A stretch of 64,000 nucleotides of DNA from Tardiphaga sp. 709 (GCF_032401055.1 NZ_CP135529.1:4772501-4836500); one strand, 5' to 3'; positions 7,487 through 18,603 are shown, counted from the stretch's first letter. The notes: generated by a model from the sequence alone, not told the origin. A program made the numbers and translations.

Positions 7487-8563
7487 GTGGAACAGCCGGT
7501 TGATCTGGGCAGGAGCAGGATTGGAAATCTGATCGTGAAGGTCGACAAGACACTCATCGCATCGGTAGCCCTGCACGTCATCGTGATCGGGTGGGGACTT
7601 CTCACGTTCTCTTCCAAGGCATTGGAAGTGATGCCGGAGGATTCCGTCGGCGTCGACATCAGCGTCGAAAGCCAGTCCATGGTCGGTCAAAAGACCGGCA
7701 AGAAGGAAAATCCGAAGCCGAAGGTGGAGAAGGTCGCCGAGGCCAAGCCGCCGGTCGAGGATACCGTCGGCAAGATCGACGACAAGAAGCCGCCGGTGAT
7801 CACGGAGACGGCGCCGAAGGAACAGCCGAAGACTGACGAGAAAGCGGCGGCCGAAGCAGCGAAGGCGGAGGCTGCGGCAAAAGCTGAGGCTGCAGCGAAA
7901 GCCGCGGCCGATGCCAAGGCAAAGGCCGAAGCCAAAGCGGCGGCGGTTGCCGACGCCAAGGCAGAGGCTGAAGCGAAGGCCGAGGCTGACGCCAAGGCGC
8001 AGGCAGAAGCCAAGGCGAAGGCCGAAGCGCAAGCCAAGGCTAAAGCAGAAGCCAAAGCGAAGGCTGAGGCCAAAGCCAAGGCTGACGCCGATGCGAAGGC
8101 CAAGGCCGAAGCAAAGGCTCAGGCGGAAGCCAAGAAAGCCGAACGCGTGTTCGACCAGTCGAAGATCGCGGCGCTGATCGACAAGCGCGATCCGACACGG
8201 AATTCGGTGACGGGGTCCGACCTCAATCCGAACGAGGCTCTGGGTTTGGCGAAAGGCAATGCGAGCAACAACGTCGCCACTTGGGGCGCAATGTTCAAGT
8301 CGCAGGTCGAGCGCTGCTGGAAGAAGCCCTATGGCGGCATCGAAGCGCAGACGACCGAGTCGATTTTCAGCGTCAAGCTGAAGCGTGACGGGTCGTTGGA
8401 AACGACGCCGGTCGCCATCAGCAATCCATCGACGCCGTATTTCCGCGTCTATCAGGAGAGCGCACTGCGTGCGATCATCGAATGTGCGCCGTATAAACTG
8501 CCTACGGCGTTTTTTGACGAGTGGAAGTTTTTCGAACCCGTTTTCACCGAACGACGGTCATGA
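7487..8563 (+). CDS. tolA: Tol-Pal system protein TolA
   Basis: A 358-residue three-domain protein. One inner-membrane anchor lies near residues 23-47 ([20 protein letters not shown]). A long Ala/Lys/Glu-rich helical arm (about 65-220) is made of degenerate AKAEAKA-type repeats. The C-terminal domain contains [19 protein letters not shown] and binds TolB/Pal in the periplasm. The start is GTG at 7487. The repeats are strongly biased in base composition, so long spurious ORFs appear on the other strand. It transmits proton-motive force from TolQR to the outer-membrane Pal. Confidence 0.96.
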   Translation: MEQPVDLGRSRIGNLIVKVDKTLIASVALHVIVIGWGLLTFSSKALEVMPEDSVGVDISVESQSMVGQKTGKKENPKPKVEKVAEAKPPVEDTVGKIDDKKPPVITETAPKEQPKTDEKAAAEAAKAEAAAKAEAAAKAAADAKAKAEAKAAAVADAKAEAEAKAEADAKAQAEAKAKAEAQAKAKAEAKAKAEAKAKADADAKAKAEAKAQAEAKKAERVFDQSKIAALIDKRDPTRNSVTGSDLNPNEALGLAKGNASNNVATWGAMFKSQVERCWKKPYGGIEAQTTESIFSVKLKRDGSLETTPVAISNPSTPYFRVYQESALRAIIECAPYKLPTAFFDEWKFFEPVFTERRS

Positions 8564-8612
8564 GCACGTCACTCCTGGTGACGATTACGAATACCGAGCA
8601 AAGCCCGCAATA

Positions 8613-9965
8613 ATGACCGACAAGAATGGATTGCCCCCGATGTTGTTTCGCCCAAGCCGCCGACAGATCATCACAGGAATGGCGGCGACCGGTCTGCTGA
8701 TGGGCACCAGTGCGCGAACCGCCTTCGGACAGGCGCGCGTACAGATCACGGAAGGTAATGTCGCGCCGCTGCCCATCGCAATCCCCAATTTCTCCGCTGG
8801 CACTGGCGCGGACAATGAGGTGAGCGTCGGCGTTTCGCAGGTCATCACCAACAATCTCAAGCGCAGCGGTCTGTTTGCGCCGATCGATCCGGCGGCCTTT
8901 GTCGAGAAGGCCATCAACATCGACGCGCCGCCGAACTTCGTGAACTGGAAGACCGTCAATGCGCAGGCGCTGGTCACTGGCCGCATGACCCGGCAGGGCG
9001 ATGGTCGCCTGAAGGCCGAATTCCGGCTGTGGGACGTCGCCACCGGTCAGCAACTGGCCGGCCAGCAATATTTCACCTCGCCGGAATACTGGCGTCGTAT
9101 CGCCCACATCATTTCCGACCAGATCTATGAGCGCCTGACCGGCGAGAAGGGCTATTTCGACAGCCGCGTGGTCTTCGTTGACGAAACGGGCTCCAAGGAG
9201 CGCCGCGTCAAGCGACTGGCGCTGATGGATCAGGACGGCGCCAATGTGCGCTACCTGACGCGTGGTGCCGATCTGGTGCTGACGCCGCGGTTCTCGCCGT
9301 CGACGCAAGAGATCACCTATATGGAATTCGGCCAGGGTGATCCCAAGGTCTATCTCTTCAATATCGAGACAGGCCAGCGTGAGGTTGTCGGCAACTTTCC
9401 GGGCATGTCGTTCTCCCCGCGTTTCTCACCCGATGGCCAGCGTGTCATCATGAGCCTGCAGCAGGGCGGCAATTCGAACCTGTTCGTCATGGATCTGCGG
9501 TCGAAGTCGACGACGCGTCTGACTGATACGCCGGCGATCGATACCTCGCCGTCATATTCTCCGGATGGCTCGAAGATCTGCTTCGAATCGGATCGCGGCG
9601 GCAAACCGCAAATCTATACGATGGCGGCCACCGGCGGCGGCGCTCAGCGCATCTCGTTCGGCGAAGGCAGCTATTCGACCCCGGTCTGGTCGCCGCGCGG
9701 CGACTATATCGCCTTTACCAAGCAGGGTGGTGGTCAGTTCTCGATCGGCATCATGAAGCCCGATGGCTCCGGTGAGCGGCTGCTGACGTCGGGCTATCAC
9801 AACGAAGGTCCGACCTTCGCGCCGAACGGCCGCGTGATCATGTTCTTCCGCGATACCGGCGGGGGCCCGTCCCTGTTTACGGTCGACGTGTCCGGCCGCA
9901 ACGAGCTCAAGGTCCCGACGCCTGGCTTCGCGTCCGACCCGGCCTGGTCGCCATTGCTATCGTAA
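8613..9965 (+). CDS. tolB: Tol-Pal system beta-propeller protein TolB
   Basis: A 450-residue periplasmic protein. The N-terminal signal region contains [19 protein letters not shown], a twin-arginine-like pattern. Next comes the TolB N domain ([28 protein letters not shown]), then a six-bladed propeller with repeated FSPDG/YSPDG motifs ([29 protein letters not shown]). It ends in [10 protein letters not shown], as in the family. TolB links TolA and Pal. ATG 8613 is taken; ATG 8640 would still leave a signal peptide. The usual neighbour pal is displaced 3.7 kb downstream by two unrelated genes. Confidence 0.96.
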   Translation: MTDKNGLPPMLFRPSRRQIITGMAATGLLMGTSARTAFGQARVQITEGNVAPLPIAIPNFSAGTGADNEVSVGVSQVITNNLKRSGLFAPIDPAAFVEKAINIDAPPNFVNWKTVNAQALVTGRMTRQGDGRLKAEFRLWDVATGQQLAGQQYFTSPEYWRRIAHIISDQIYERLTGEKGYFDSRVVFVDETGSKERRVKRLALMDQDGANVRYLTRGADLVLTPRFSPSTQEITYMEFGQGDPKVYLFNIETGQREVVGNFPGMSFSPRFSPDGQRVIMSLQQGGNSNLFVMDLRSKSTTRLTDTPAIDTSPSYSPDGSKICFESDRGGKPQIYTMAATGGGAQRISFGEGSYSTPVWSPRGDYIAFTKQGGGQFSIGIMKPDGSGERLLTSGYHNEGPTFAPNGRVIMFFRDTGGGPSLFTVDVSGRNELKVPTPGFASDPAWSPLLS

Positions 9966-10047
9966 ACAAACGATTGGCGGCGACCGGCGGATTACCGGCT
10001 ATTCCCGGCAAACTTTGCCCACCGCGCTGAAATCACGAGCAGATTTG

Positions 10048-10071
10048 CTGTTTATGCGAATGCGTAAACAG
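10048..10071. promoter_or_regulatory. Inverted repeat upstream of the GGDEF-EAL gene
   Basis: CTGTTTATGC (10048-10057) and GCGTAAACAG (10062-10071) are inverted repeats with one G-T mismatch and a GAAT spacer, about 50 nt before the start codon. It is a plausible operator, or a hairpin in the leader. Confidence 0.35.
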
Positions 10072-10121
10072 TTCGCTAACGATGTTCCCTCAGAAAGACT
10101 TCATCAGGACCCGGTACCAAT

Positions 10122-12434
10122 GTGCGCCTGAACAGGACGCATTTACGCCCGATGCAGCTCGCCGATCACAACCGGACGAATAGCAAATCGATGTCGCCGT
10201 CGATCTACACGGCGCTCGTCGATTCATTGTTCGAGAACCCGATTCCGATGCTGGCCGGTGCGGTCTGTGCCGGGACCGGCGCAGTCATGACTGCGGTGAA
10301 GACCGGCAATCCTTTGCTGTGGCCATGCGCCGCCCTGATCATCGTCATTGGCGCTTTGCGGGCCCTTCAGCTTAGCCGCTATGAAAAGCGCGAGACCGCG
10401 CTGACGCCTGACGAGGCGATCCGCTGGGAATTCAATTACATGGTTGGCGGCTCGCTCTATGCAGCCGCGTTGGGCCTGTGGTGTTGGGTTGTTTTGCTCG
10501 GCAGCGATGATCCGGTCGCGCATATGCTGGGTACGGCAGTGACCGTCGCTTATATCGCGGCCGGTGCCGGCCGAACCTATGGCCGTCCGAAGATCGCGCA
10601 GTTGCAGGTGCTGCTGGCGTGCGGTCCGATGGCGCTGGCGCTGATTATCCACGGTGACTTCTACTATATCGGCTTTGCGTTTCTGAACGTCCTGTTCTTT
10701 GTCGGCCTGCGCCGGATCACGCTTCGTCTGCATGACGTCTACGTCAAGGCGTTGCTGGCCACCGAGCGGGTCGGCTCCATCGCCGGCCAGTTCGATACGG
10801 CGCTGAACAACATGCCCAACGGCCTGTGCATGTTCGGCGCCGATGGTCGGTTGGCGGTGCTCAACAATCGTTTTACCGCGATGATGGAGATTTCAGAGGA
10901 TCTCGTGCAGCGCGGCGTGACTGCTCGCGAAGTCGTCTCGCTCTGCGTCAATGCGGGGACGGTGTCGTCGGCCAGCGCGATGACCATCATCACCGAGATT
11001 GAAAGCTCGAAGGCAGCCGAAATCACGACCCTTGATCATGCCCACGAGAGTGAACGCGCATTGTCGTGGAAGTTTCAGCCGATGGTCGGCGGCGGCACGG
11101 TCGTTCTGCTTGAAGACATTACCGAGCGCCGCAATTCCGAAGCGCGTATCAGCCACATGGCGCGTTTCGACGAATTGACGGGGCTGCCGAACCGGGTCAG
11201 TTTCCGGAACGAAATCGGCCGCATGCTAAAGAGCTCGGACCAATCCACGCTGTCGGCCCTGCTGTTCGTCGATCTCGATCAGTTCAAGCAGGTCAACGAT
11301 ACGCTTGGTCATCCATGCGGCGACCAGCTGTTGTGCATGGTCGCCGATCGGCTGCGCGAAATGTTGCGCGCGGATGACTTCGTGGCTCGTTTTGGCGGTG
11401 ACGAATTTGTCGTGTTCCAACGCGCCATCAAGACAAATCATGATGCAGCCGATCTGGCGCGTCGCATCGTCGAACGGCTCAGTGAACGCTACGAGGTCGA
11501 CAATCATCAGGTCGAGATCGGCGCCAGCGTCGGCATCGCCTTGACGGAACCCGATGTCAGCGCTGACAACCTTTTGAAGAACGCCGATATGGCGTTGTAT
11601 CGTGCGAAGGCCTCCGGCCGTGGCACCTTCTGCTTCTTCCGCGACGAGATGGCCCAGACGGTCGAGGCGCGCCGCGTGCTCGAACTGGATCTGCGCCAGG
11701 CGCTCGCCAATGAAGAATTCGAGATTTACTACCAGCCGCTGGTCAATCTGAAGTCGGGACGCATCTCGACCTGCGAAGCGCTGCTGCGCTGGAATCATCC
11801 TGTCCGCGGCACTGTTTCGCCGGTCGATATTATTCCCGTCGCAGAAGACATGGGTCTGATCGTCGATCTTGGCCGCTGGATTTTGCGCAAGGCATGTATC
11901 GAATGCATGAAGTGGCCGGACGCGGTCAGCGTTGCCGTCAACTTCTCGTCACAGCAGTTTCATCAGCGCGACGTGTTGAGCGAGGTACGCTACGCCCTCG
12001 ACGTGTCCGGTCTGCCGGCGCGTCGTCTTGAAATCGAGATCACCGAATCGTCCCTGCTGCGTAACACGCAGTGGACCCACGATGCCCTCGCGCAGCTTCA
12101 CGCAGCAGGTTGCCGGATTTCGCTCGACGATTTCGGTACCGGCTATTCGAGCCTGAGCTATCTGCACAATTTCCCGCTGCAGAAGGTGAAGATCGATCGC
12201 TCATTCCTCGAAGGGATCGATACGGACCGTCCGTTGACGCTGCTGCGCGGCGTCGCGCGCCTCAGTGCCGATCTGGGAATGACGGTTGTCGTCGAAGGCA
12301 TCGAGACCAACGAGCAGCTCGAGCTGATCAGTGCCGACGGCACGATCAGCGAGGCCCAGGCTATCTGTTCAGCCGCCCGGTGCCTGCGACCCGGATCAGG
12401 CAGCTCCTGGACGCGTCCCACGGACGTCGCGTGA
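10122..12434 (+). CDS. PAS-GGDEF-EAL membrane protein (frameshifted 3' end)
   Basis: A 770-residue cyclic-di-GMP enzyme. Four to five N-terminal membrane segments (about 30-190) are followed by a PAS-like sensor (ALNNMPNGLCMFGADGRL). The diguanylate cyclase domain carries ARFGGDEFVVF, an intact catalytic GGDEF. The phosphodiesterase domain has CEALLRWNHP (EAL), EITESSLL and SLDDFGTGYSSLSYL, so both activities look possible. The start is GTG 10122 or ATG 10152. Near 12357-12361 the frame departs from the near-invariant QGYLFSRP motif of EAL domains: one G is missing, and restoring it gives the expected tail to a stop at 12478. This is either a real frameshift or a sequencing error. The gene sits between tolB and the FeeM-like gene. 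Confidence 0.92.
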   Translation: MRLNRTHLRPMQLADHNRTNSKSMSPSIYTALVDSLFENPIPMLAGAVCAGTGAVMTAVKTGNPLLWPCAALIIVIGALRALQLSRYEKRETALTPDEAIRWEFNYMVGGSLYAAALGLWCWVVLLGSDDPVAHMLGTAVTVAYIAAGAGRTYGRPKIAQLQVLLACGPMALALIIHGDFYYIGFAFLNVLFFVGLRRITLRLHDVYVKALLATERVGSIAGQFDTALNNMPNGLCMFGADGRLAVLNNRFTAMMEISEDLVQRGVTAREVVSLCVNAGTVSSASAMTIITEIESSKAAEITTLDHAHESERALSWKFQPMVGGGTVVLLEDITERRNSEARISHMARFDELTGLPNRVSFRNEIGRMLKSSDQSTLSALLFVDLDQFKQVNDTLGHPCGDQLLCMVADRLREMLRADDFVARFGGDEFVVFQRAIKTNHDAADLARRIVERLSERYEVDNHQVEIGASVGIALTEPDVSADNLLKNADMALYRAKASGRGTFCFFRDEMAQTVEARRVLELDLRQALANEEFEIYYQPLVNLKSGRISTCEALLRWNHPVRGTVSPVDIIPVAEDMGLIVDLGRWILRKACIECMKWPDAVSVAVNFSSQQFHQRDVLSEVRYALDVSGLPARRLEIEITESSLLRNTQWTHDALAQLHAAGCRISLDDFGTGYSSLSYLHNFPLQKVKIDRSFLEGIDTDRPLTLLRGVARLSADLGMTVVVEGIETNEQLELISADGTISEAQAICSAARCLRPGSGSSWTRPTDVA

Positions 12435-12478
12435 TCGAGCCCGGCGCCAATGTCGAGGCCACGCGCGCGCCGGCCTGA
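12359..12478 (+). pseudogene. Out-of-frame tail of the EAL domain
   Basis: Reading codons from 12359 gives GYLFSRPVPATRIRQLLDA, the conserved end of EAL proteins, then a short tail ending at TGA 12476-12478. This segment belongs to the preceding gene but is shifted by -1, at a GG that would need to be GGG. Confidence 0.75.
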
Positions 12479-12639
12479 CCAGCCGCGGGCCACACTCTCG
12501 AACTTCCATTTCCATTCGTTTCGCGCGCCGAATAGCCCAAAAGGGTTAACCACATTGTGGCAGAACCTTTGACAACTTTTAAGAAAGCTTTAACCTTTCC
12601 TTACTCGCGTAGTCATGGCGTTGGTGCGTAGGAGACGGA

Positions 12640-13380
12640 ATGATGGCTTCGGCCGATCAAGCGACTGAAGCTTCGAAGCGCAGCGATATTCTCGACCGGG
12701 TTGACTACCGTCTTGCCGAAACCGAAGCTGAGAAAGAGGCGATCTATAGCCTGCGCTATAGAGCCTATCTCCATGAGGGGGCCATCGAGCCTCGGGCGGA
12801 TCGCCGTCTCGCCGACCGTTTCGATGATTTGCCGAATTCATGGACTTTCGGGATATTCGTTGATGGCGAGCTCGCCAGCTCATTGCGCGTCAGCGTAGCG
12901 ACGCCGGATAATCCGGAAACGCCCGCTGTCGATGCATTCGGAGACTTGCTGCGTCCCGAGCTGGACAAAGGGAAGATCATCGTCGACCCGAACCGCTTCG
13001 TGGCCGACCCGAACAACCGCACCAAGTTTCCTGAACTGCCCTATATGACGGTTCGGCTGGGCTATGTCGCCTGCGGCTATTTCAAAGCCGATATCGGGAC
13101 GGCAACCGTGCGCGCCGAGCATCGCGCGTTCTATCGCAAGGTTTTCCTGCAGACGCCGATGTGCGAGCCGCGGCCTTATCCGACGCTGACCAAGCCGCTA
13201 TGCCTGATGGCGGCCGACTACGCCGCGGTGCGCGAACGCATTTTTATGCGCTACCCGCATTTCCGCTCCAGTCTCTTCGAGCAGCGGGCTCTGTTCGAGC
13301 GCAAGAGCGAACCCCTGGCGCCGGATCTCCATTCATCCGAGTTCCATATCGCTCAGGCCGCGGTGTTGCCCCGCAGCTGA
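12640..13380 (+). CDS. FeeM-like N-acyl amino acid synthase (GNAT fold)
   Basis: A 246-residue protein resembling the N-acyl amino acid synthase FeeM group, a GNAT-related fold shared with acyl-homoserine-lactone synthases. Supporting motifs are VDYRLAETEAEKEAIYSLRYRAY (the N-terminal RYRVY-like segment), FGIFVDGELASSLRVSV, IVDPNRFVADP and a VRAEHRAFYRKVF helix. Known relatives use acyl-ACP to acylate an amino acid, giving signalling or membrane lipids; the substrate here is inferred only. The ATG at 12640 has GGAG upstream. It lies between the GGDEF-EAL gene and pal. TTGACA at about 12568 may be part of its own promoter. Confidence 0.68.
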   Translation: MMASADQATEASKRSDILDRVDYRLAETEAEKEAIYSLRYRAYLHEGAIEPRADRRLADRFDDLPNSWTFGIFVDGELASSLRVSVATPDNPETPAVDAFGDLLRPELDKGKIIVDPNRFVADPNNRTKFPELPYMTVRLGYVACGYFKADIGTATVRAEHRAFYRKVFLQTPMCEPRPYPTLTKPLCLMAADYAAVRERIFMRYPHFRSSLFEQRALFERKSEPLAPDLHSSEFHIAQAAVLPRS

Positions 13381-13651
13381 GGGCGAAGGGCGGCGGCGAT
13401 CCCATCGCCAGCCATTGCTGACTTTCTCAGCAGTCCCTGCAGTGGGATTCTGCCTAAAACCAGCTGCTTTCTCAGAACCTTCACCGTCGCGCCACATTTG
13501 CCAACCATTAACCACGTCGTTGCTTTTTCGCGGCCTGTGGCTTTTGATCGGTTTTGGCAACACCTCATCAAGGTTGACGGAACGTTCGCTTAACCAACGC
13601 CCTGTAGACCGAATGACAGTTGGGTAAAGCGTGAGCGTGGAGGCTCCGGGA
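13381..13651 (+). other. Spacer upstream of pal
   Basis: About 270 bases with no supportable gene. It holds TTGACG near 13574 and several TTAACCA-like stretches that could belong to a pal promoter, but no clear pair of promoter boxes. Pal may therefore be transcribed separately from tolB. Confidence 0.35.
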
Positions 13652-14146
13652 ATGAAGCATCAGATGCGTATCCTCCAGGGATTAAAACTGGCTGCAGTGC
13701 TGGCCGTGGCGCTGTCGATGGGCGCCTGCGCCAACAAGAATGGTTTGGGTGGCGATGGCGCGATGGCCAATGCTGCCACGCCGGGTAGCCAGCAGGACTT
13801 CGTCGTCAATGTCGGCGATCGCGTGTTCTTCGAGAGCGATCAGACCGAACTGTCGCCGCAGGCGATCGCGACCCTGGACAAGCAGGCGCAGTGGCTGCAG
13901 CAGTACAACCGCTATTCCTTCACCATCGAAGGTCATGCGGACGAGCGCGGCACCCGCGAATACAACATTGCGCTGGGCGCTCGCCGTGCCCAGTCGGTTC
14001 GCACCTTCTTGGCCTCGCGCGGTATCGATGCCAGCCGGATGCGCACCATCTCTTACGGCAAGGAACGTCCGGTCGCGGTGTGTAACGACATCTCGTGCTG
14101 GTCGCAGAATCGCCGTGCGGTCACTGTGCTGAACGCCGGCGCGTAA
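13652..14146 (+). CDS. pal: Peptidoglycan-associated lipoprotein Pal
   Basis: A 164-residue outer-membrane lipoprotein. The ATG at 13652 is preferred over the upstream GTG because GGAGG lies 8 nt before it. The signal peptide ends at the lipobox-like SMGAC, with the Cys at about residue 27. The OmpA-like domain has the peptidoglycan-binding signature SFTIEGHADERGTREYNIALG with ARRAQSVRTFL, and SYGKERPVA at the end. Pal anchors the outer membrane to peptidoglycan and is relocalised by TolA/TolB at division. It is followed by a strong terminator. Confidence 0.97.
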   Translation: MKHQMRILQGLKLAAVLAVALSMGACANKNGLGGDGAMANAATPGSQQDFVVNVGDRVFFESDQTELSPQAIATLDKQAQWLQQYNRYSFTIEGHADERGTREYNIALGARRAQSVRTFLASRGIDASRMRTISYGKERPVAVCNDISCWSQNRRAVTVLNAGA

Positions 14147-14160
14147 GCGACGTCTGATAT

Positions 14161-14204
14161 CAAACAAAACGGCGTCTGTCCCCGGGCAGGCGCCGTTTTT
14201 GTTT
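14161..14204 (+). terminator. Intrinsic terminator after pal
   Basis: CAAACAAAACGGCG (14161-14174) pairs with CGCCGTTTTTGTTTG (14191-14205). This gives a GC stem with flanking A/T arms, so it may work in both directions. Confidence 0.8.
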
Positions 14205-14309
14205 GGGGCAGGCGCCTTTGTCGCTGTCGAAAGTCACATTTTTGGCGTAGTGAAATCCTCATCGTGATGCGCGCCGATGGGGCGCGAAACCGGTCATTTT
14301 CAGGCTCAA

Positions 14310-15323
14310 ATGTCATCCAGATCTCATTCGCTCGCCGGCGCTGCGTTATTGTCTGTCCTGCTCGTGACGGCATCGCCCGTATCCGCGCAGTTGTTTGGTC
14401 AGCCGGCTCCCCGTCAGCAGGGCTACGGCCAGCAATCGGGCGACGACGATGCCGATCAGGGCTTGCAGATCGAGCGATTGCAGAACCAGCTGCGGCAGCT
14501 CACCGGCCAGAATGAAGAACTGCAATTCCGTAACCGCCAGCTCGAAGATCAGCTTCGGCAGCTGCAGGTCGGCGCCGCCCCAGCGGGCGCAGGAGGCCGT
14601 CCCAATGTCGCTGCCGCGCCGGTCCAGCAGCCGCCGATGCAGCAGGCTCCCGTGCAACAGCCGGGCTACAACCAGCAACAGCCGCAGATCGCGGCACCCG
14701 CACCAATTGCTCAGGATCCCGCGCCGGCTCCTCGCGCTGGCCGACGCAACGATGCGTTCGATCCCAATGCAAACCCCAATGCGCCGGGCGTGCCGCGCGC
14801 GCTGGGTGGCGGGCAGCAGCCGATGCCCGCAAACGCGCCGGTCGGTGCACAGGGCGGTCGTGGGGCCGGCGAGCCGCTCCCGCTGGGCAATGCCGCCCCG
14901 GGCGGAGCAGCACCAGCACTGACGACCTTACCGCCGGGCGCGACCCCGAAGGACGAGTTCGATCTCGGCATCGGCTATATGCAGCGTCGTGATTACGCGC
15001 TGGCCGAAGAGACCATGCGCAACTTCGCTCAGAAATATCCCGGCGATCCAATGATTGCGGATTCGCAGTATTGGCTCGGCGAGAGCTTCTTCCAGCGTCA
15101 GAAATATCGCGATGCCGCCGAGATATTCCTGGGCGTGACCACGAAATACGACACCTCCGCCAAGGCGCCTGATGCGTTGCTGCGGCTTGGCCAGTCGCTG
15201 GCCGCGCTGAAGGAAAAGGAAGCGGCCTGTGCCGCTTTCGGTGAAGTGACGCGGAAATATCCCCGTGCCTCGGCCGGCGTGAAACAGGGCGTGGATCGCG
15301 AGCAAAAACGCGTTAAGTGCTAG
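14310..15323 (+). CDS. cpoB: Cell division coordinator CpoB (YbgF)
   Basis: A 337-residue periplasmic protein. The signal peptide (to about PVSAQ) is followed by a coiled coil (QIERLQNQLRQLTGQNEEL...LEDQLRQLQ), then a long Pro/Gln/Ala-rich linker. The C-terminal TPR domain begins DEFDLGIGYMQRRDYALAEE and includes DSQYWLGESFFQRQKYRDAAEIF and PDALLRLGQSLAALKEKEAACAAF. CpoB couples Tol-Pal with PBP1b-type peptidoglycan synthesis at the septum. ATG 14310 gives the most typical signal peptide; 14277 is an alternative. The linker is unusually long and low-complexity. Confidence 0.92.
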   Translation: MSSRSHSLAGAALLSVLLVTASPVSAQLFGQPAPRQQGYGQQSGDDDADQGLQIERLQNQLRQLTGQNEELQFRNRQLEDQLRQLQVGAAPAGAGGRPNVAAAPVQQPPMQQAPVQQPGYNQQQPQIAAPAPIAQDPAPAPRAGRRNDAFDPNANPNAPGVPRALGGGQQPMPANAPVGAQGGRGAGEPLPLGNAAPGGAAPALTTLPPGATPKDEFDLGIGYMQRRDYALAEETMRNFAQKYPGDPMIADSQYWLGESFFQRQKYRDAAEIFLGVTTKYDTSAKAPDALLRLGQSLAALKEKEAACAAFGEVTRKYPRASAGVKQGVDREQKRVKC

Positions 15324-15370
15324 GTGATCGATCCGGACAATCAGCCGGGTCGCAACCGGTTCTGACGCGC

Positions 15371-16402
15371 ATGTCCGACGACGACCAGTCGCCGATTTCG
15401 GCCCAGATGGCGAAACAGCTATTCGCTGACTGGGCGTCCGCGCCAGCATTGGTCCTTGCCGTGTCCGGCGGTCCTGATTCCGTCGCCCTGATGTGGCTCG
15501 CCGCGCGTTGGCGGCGTGCGCTCAAACGCGGCCCCGACCTTATTGCCGTGACCATCGACCATGGTTTACGGCCTGAAGCGGCCCGCGAGGCCCGCGACGT
15601 GAAGCGGCTCGCGGCATCTCTCGATATTCCTCACCGCACTCTCCGCTGGACCGGCGCCAAGCCGAAAACCGGGCTGCCTGCCGCGGCCCGCGATGCGCGC
15701 TATCTGCTGCTGGCCAAGGCCGCACGCAGCGTCGGTGCATTCCATGTACTGACTGCCCATACCCGCGACGATCAGGCCGAGACCCTGCTGATGCGGATGG
15801 CGCGCGGCAGCGGCATCGCCGGCCTCGCGGGCATGGCGCGACTGACCGAGCGCGACGGCATCCAGCTCGCGCGTCCCTTTTTGCACATCGCGAAAGTGCA
15901 ACTTGTTGCGACGCTGACCAAAGCGAAAATCGGCTTCGTGACCGATCCGAGTAACTCAGATTCGAACTACACCCGTCCGCGGCTGCGGGCTCTGATGCCA
16001 GCGCTGTCGTCCGAGGGCTTCGATTCGCGAAATCTCGCCCGGCTGGCAACGCGGCTGCGGCGTGCCGATGCCGCGCTGGAACTGATGGTCGACGGGGCAG
16101 AGCGGTTTCTGGCGCTGCACAGTCCGGGGAGGGTGCCCGAAGCCATCGATGCAGGAGCATTTGCGGGGCTGGCGGAGGAAATTCGCGTTCGGTTGTTGCT
16201 GCGGATGATCGATCAGGTCGGGCACGAAGGGCCGGCCGAGCTCGGCAAGGTCGAAACGCTCGTATTCGCCATGTTTCAGGCCGCGCGATCGGGCGGAAAA
16301 GGTATTCTGCTGAAGCAGACGCTCGCCGGTGCCATGATCACGCTGACTCAGGACCGCCTGAGAATCGTTCCTGCGCCGCCGAGGCGTCGCCGCGCCCATT
16401 GA
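15371..16402 (+). CDS. tilS: tRNA(Ile)-lysidine synthase TilS
   Basis: A 343-residue ATP-dependent enzyme that converts the CAU anticodon wobble C of tRNA-Ile2 to lysidine. The PP-loop motif is visible as VLAVSGGPDSVALMWLA (about residues 28-44), followed by VTIDHGLRPEAAREA and VLTAHTRDDQAETLLMRMARGSG, the family signature. FVTDPSNSDSNYTRPRLR is the TilS-specific region. A GTG at 15317 would overlap the cpoB stop and extend it by 18 residues; ATG 15371 is preferred by similarity. TilS next to ftsH is a widespread arrangement. Confidence 0.93.
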   Translation: MSDDDQSPISAQMAKQLFADWASAPALVLAVSGGPDSVALMWLAARWRRALKRGPDLIAVTIDHGLRPEAAREARDVKRLAASLDIPHRTLRWTGAKPKTGLPAAARDARYLLLAKAARSVGAFHVLTAHTRDDQAETLLMRMARGSGIAGLAGMARLTERDGIQLARPFLHIAKVQLVATLTKAKIGFVTDPSNSDSNYTRPRLRALMPALSSEGFDSRNLARLATRLRRADAALELMVDGAERFLALHSPGRVPEAIDAGAFAGLAEEIRVRLLLRMIDQVGHEGPAELGKVETLVFAMFQAARSGGKGILLKQTLAGAMITLTQDRLRIVPAPPRRRRAH

Positions 16403-16521
16403 GTGCAAAGACCTACCTGTGGCCCCACAGTACCTTAACCACCGTGGGAAAACCCTGTCAGCACTGCCATTATTTGAACCGGAAATGCGCGTAGATGCGT
16501 TAAATAGTCCATCCCAGTTCC

Positions 16522-16550
16522 CTTGGCAGCGCCCTCGGTCGCACCTAGAT
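16522..16550 (+). promoter_or_regulatory. Possible RpoH-type promoter of ftsH
   Basis: CTTG at 16522-16525, an 18-nt spacer, then CCTAGAT at 16544-16550, resembling the alphaproteobacterial heat-shock consensus CTTG-N17/18-CYTATNT. ftsH is heat-shock controlled in many bacteria, which supports but does not prove the call. Confidence 0.4.
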
Positions 16551-16574
16551 TGTATCCGACCGACCCAGGGTGAA

Positions 16575-16620
16575 CCCTTGTGGCGACCCACAAGGGAATA
16601 AGGCCGCGATTTCGCGCGGC
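16575..16620 (+). promoter_or_regulatory. Two hairpins in the ftsH 5' leader
   Basis: CCCTTGTGG (16575-16583) pairs perfectly with CCACAAGGG (16588-16596) around CGAC. A second GC-rich stem, GCCGCG with CGCGGC, lies at about 16603-16620, ending a few bases before the Shine-Dalgarno. There is no U-tract, so a leader structure is more likely than termination. Confidence 0.45.
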
Positions 16621-16635
16621 GACGAAGGAAGATCG

Positions 16636-18552
<1,917 letters not shown>

Positions 18553-18574
18553 AGTCGTTCACACGCAAATATGC

Positions 18575-18603
18575 AAAACGCGGCCGAAAGGCCGCGTTTT
18601 TTG
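18575..18603 (+). terminator. Intrinsic terminator after ftsH
   Basis: AAAACGCGGCC, a GAAA tetraloop and GGCCGCG followed by six T. This is a textbook rho-independent terminator. Confidence 0.93.

Noticed and set aside
7442-8103. Two minus-strand frames rich in Leu/Arg or Ala/Ser opposite tolA
   Set aside because: Produced by the Ala/Lys repeat of tolA; no independent signals.
15317-15370. GTG start for tilS overlapping the cpoB stop
   Set aside because: The extra 18 residues do not resemble TilS starts, though the overlap makes the choice uncertain.
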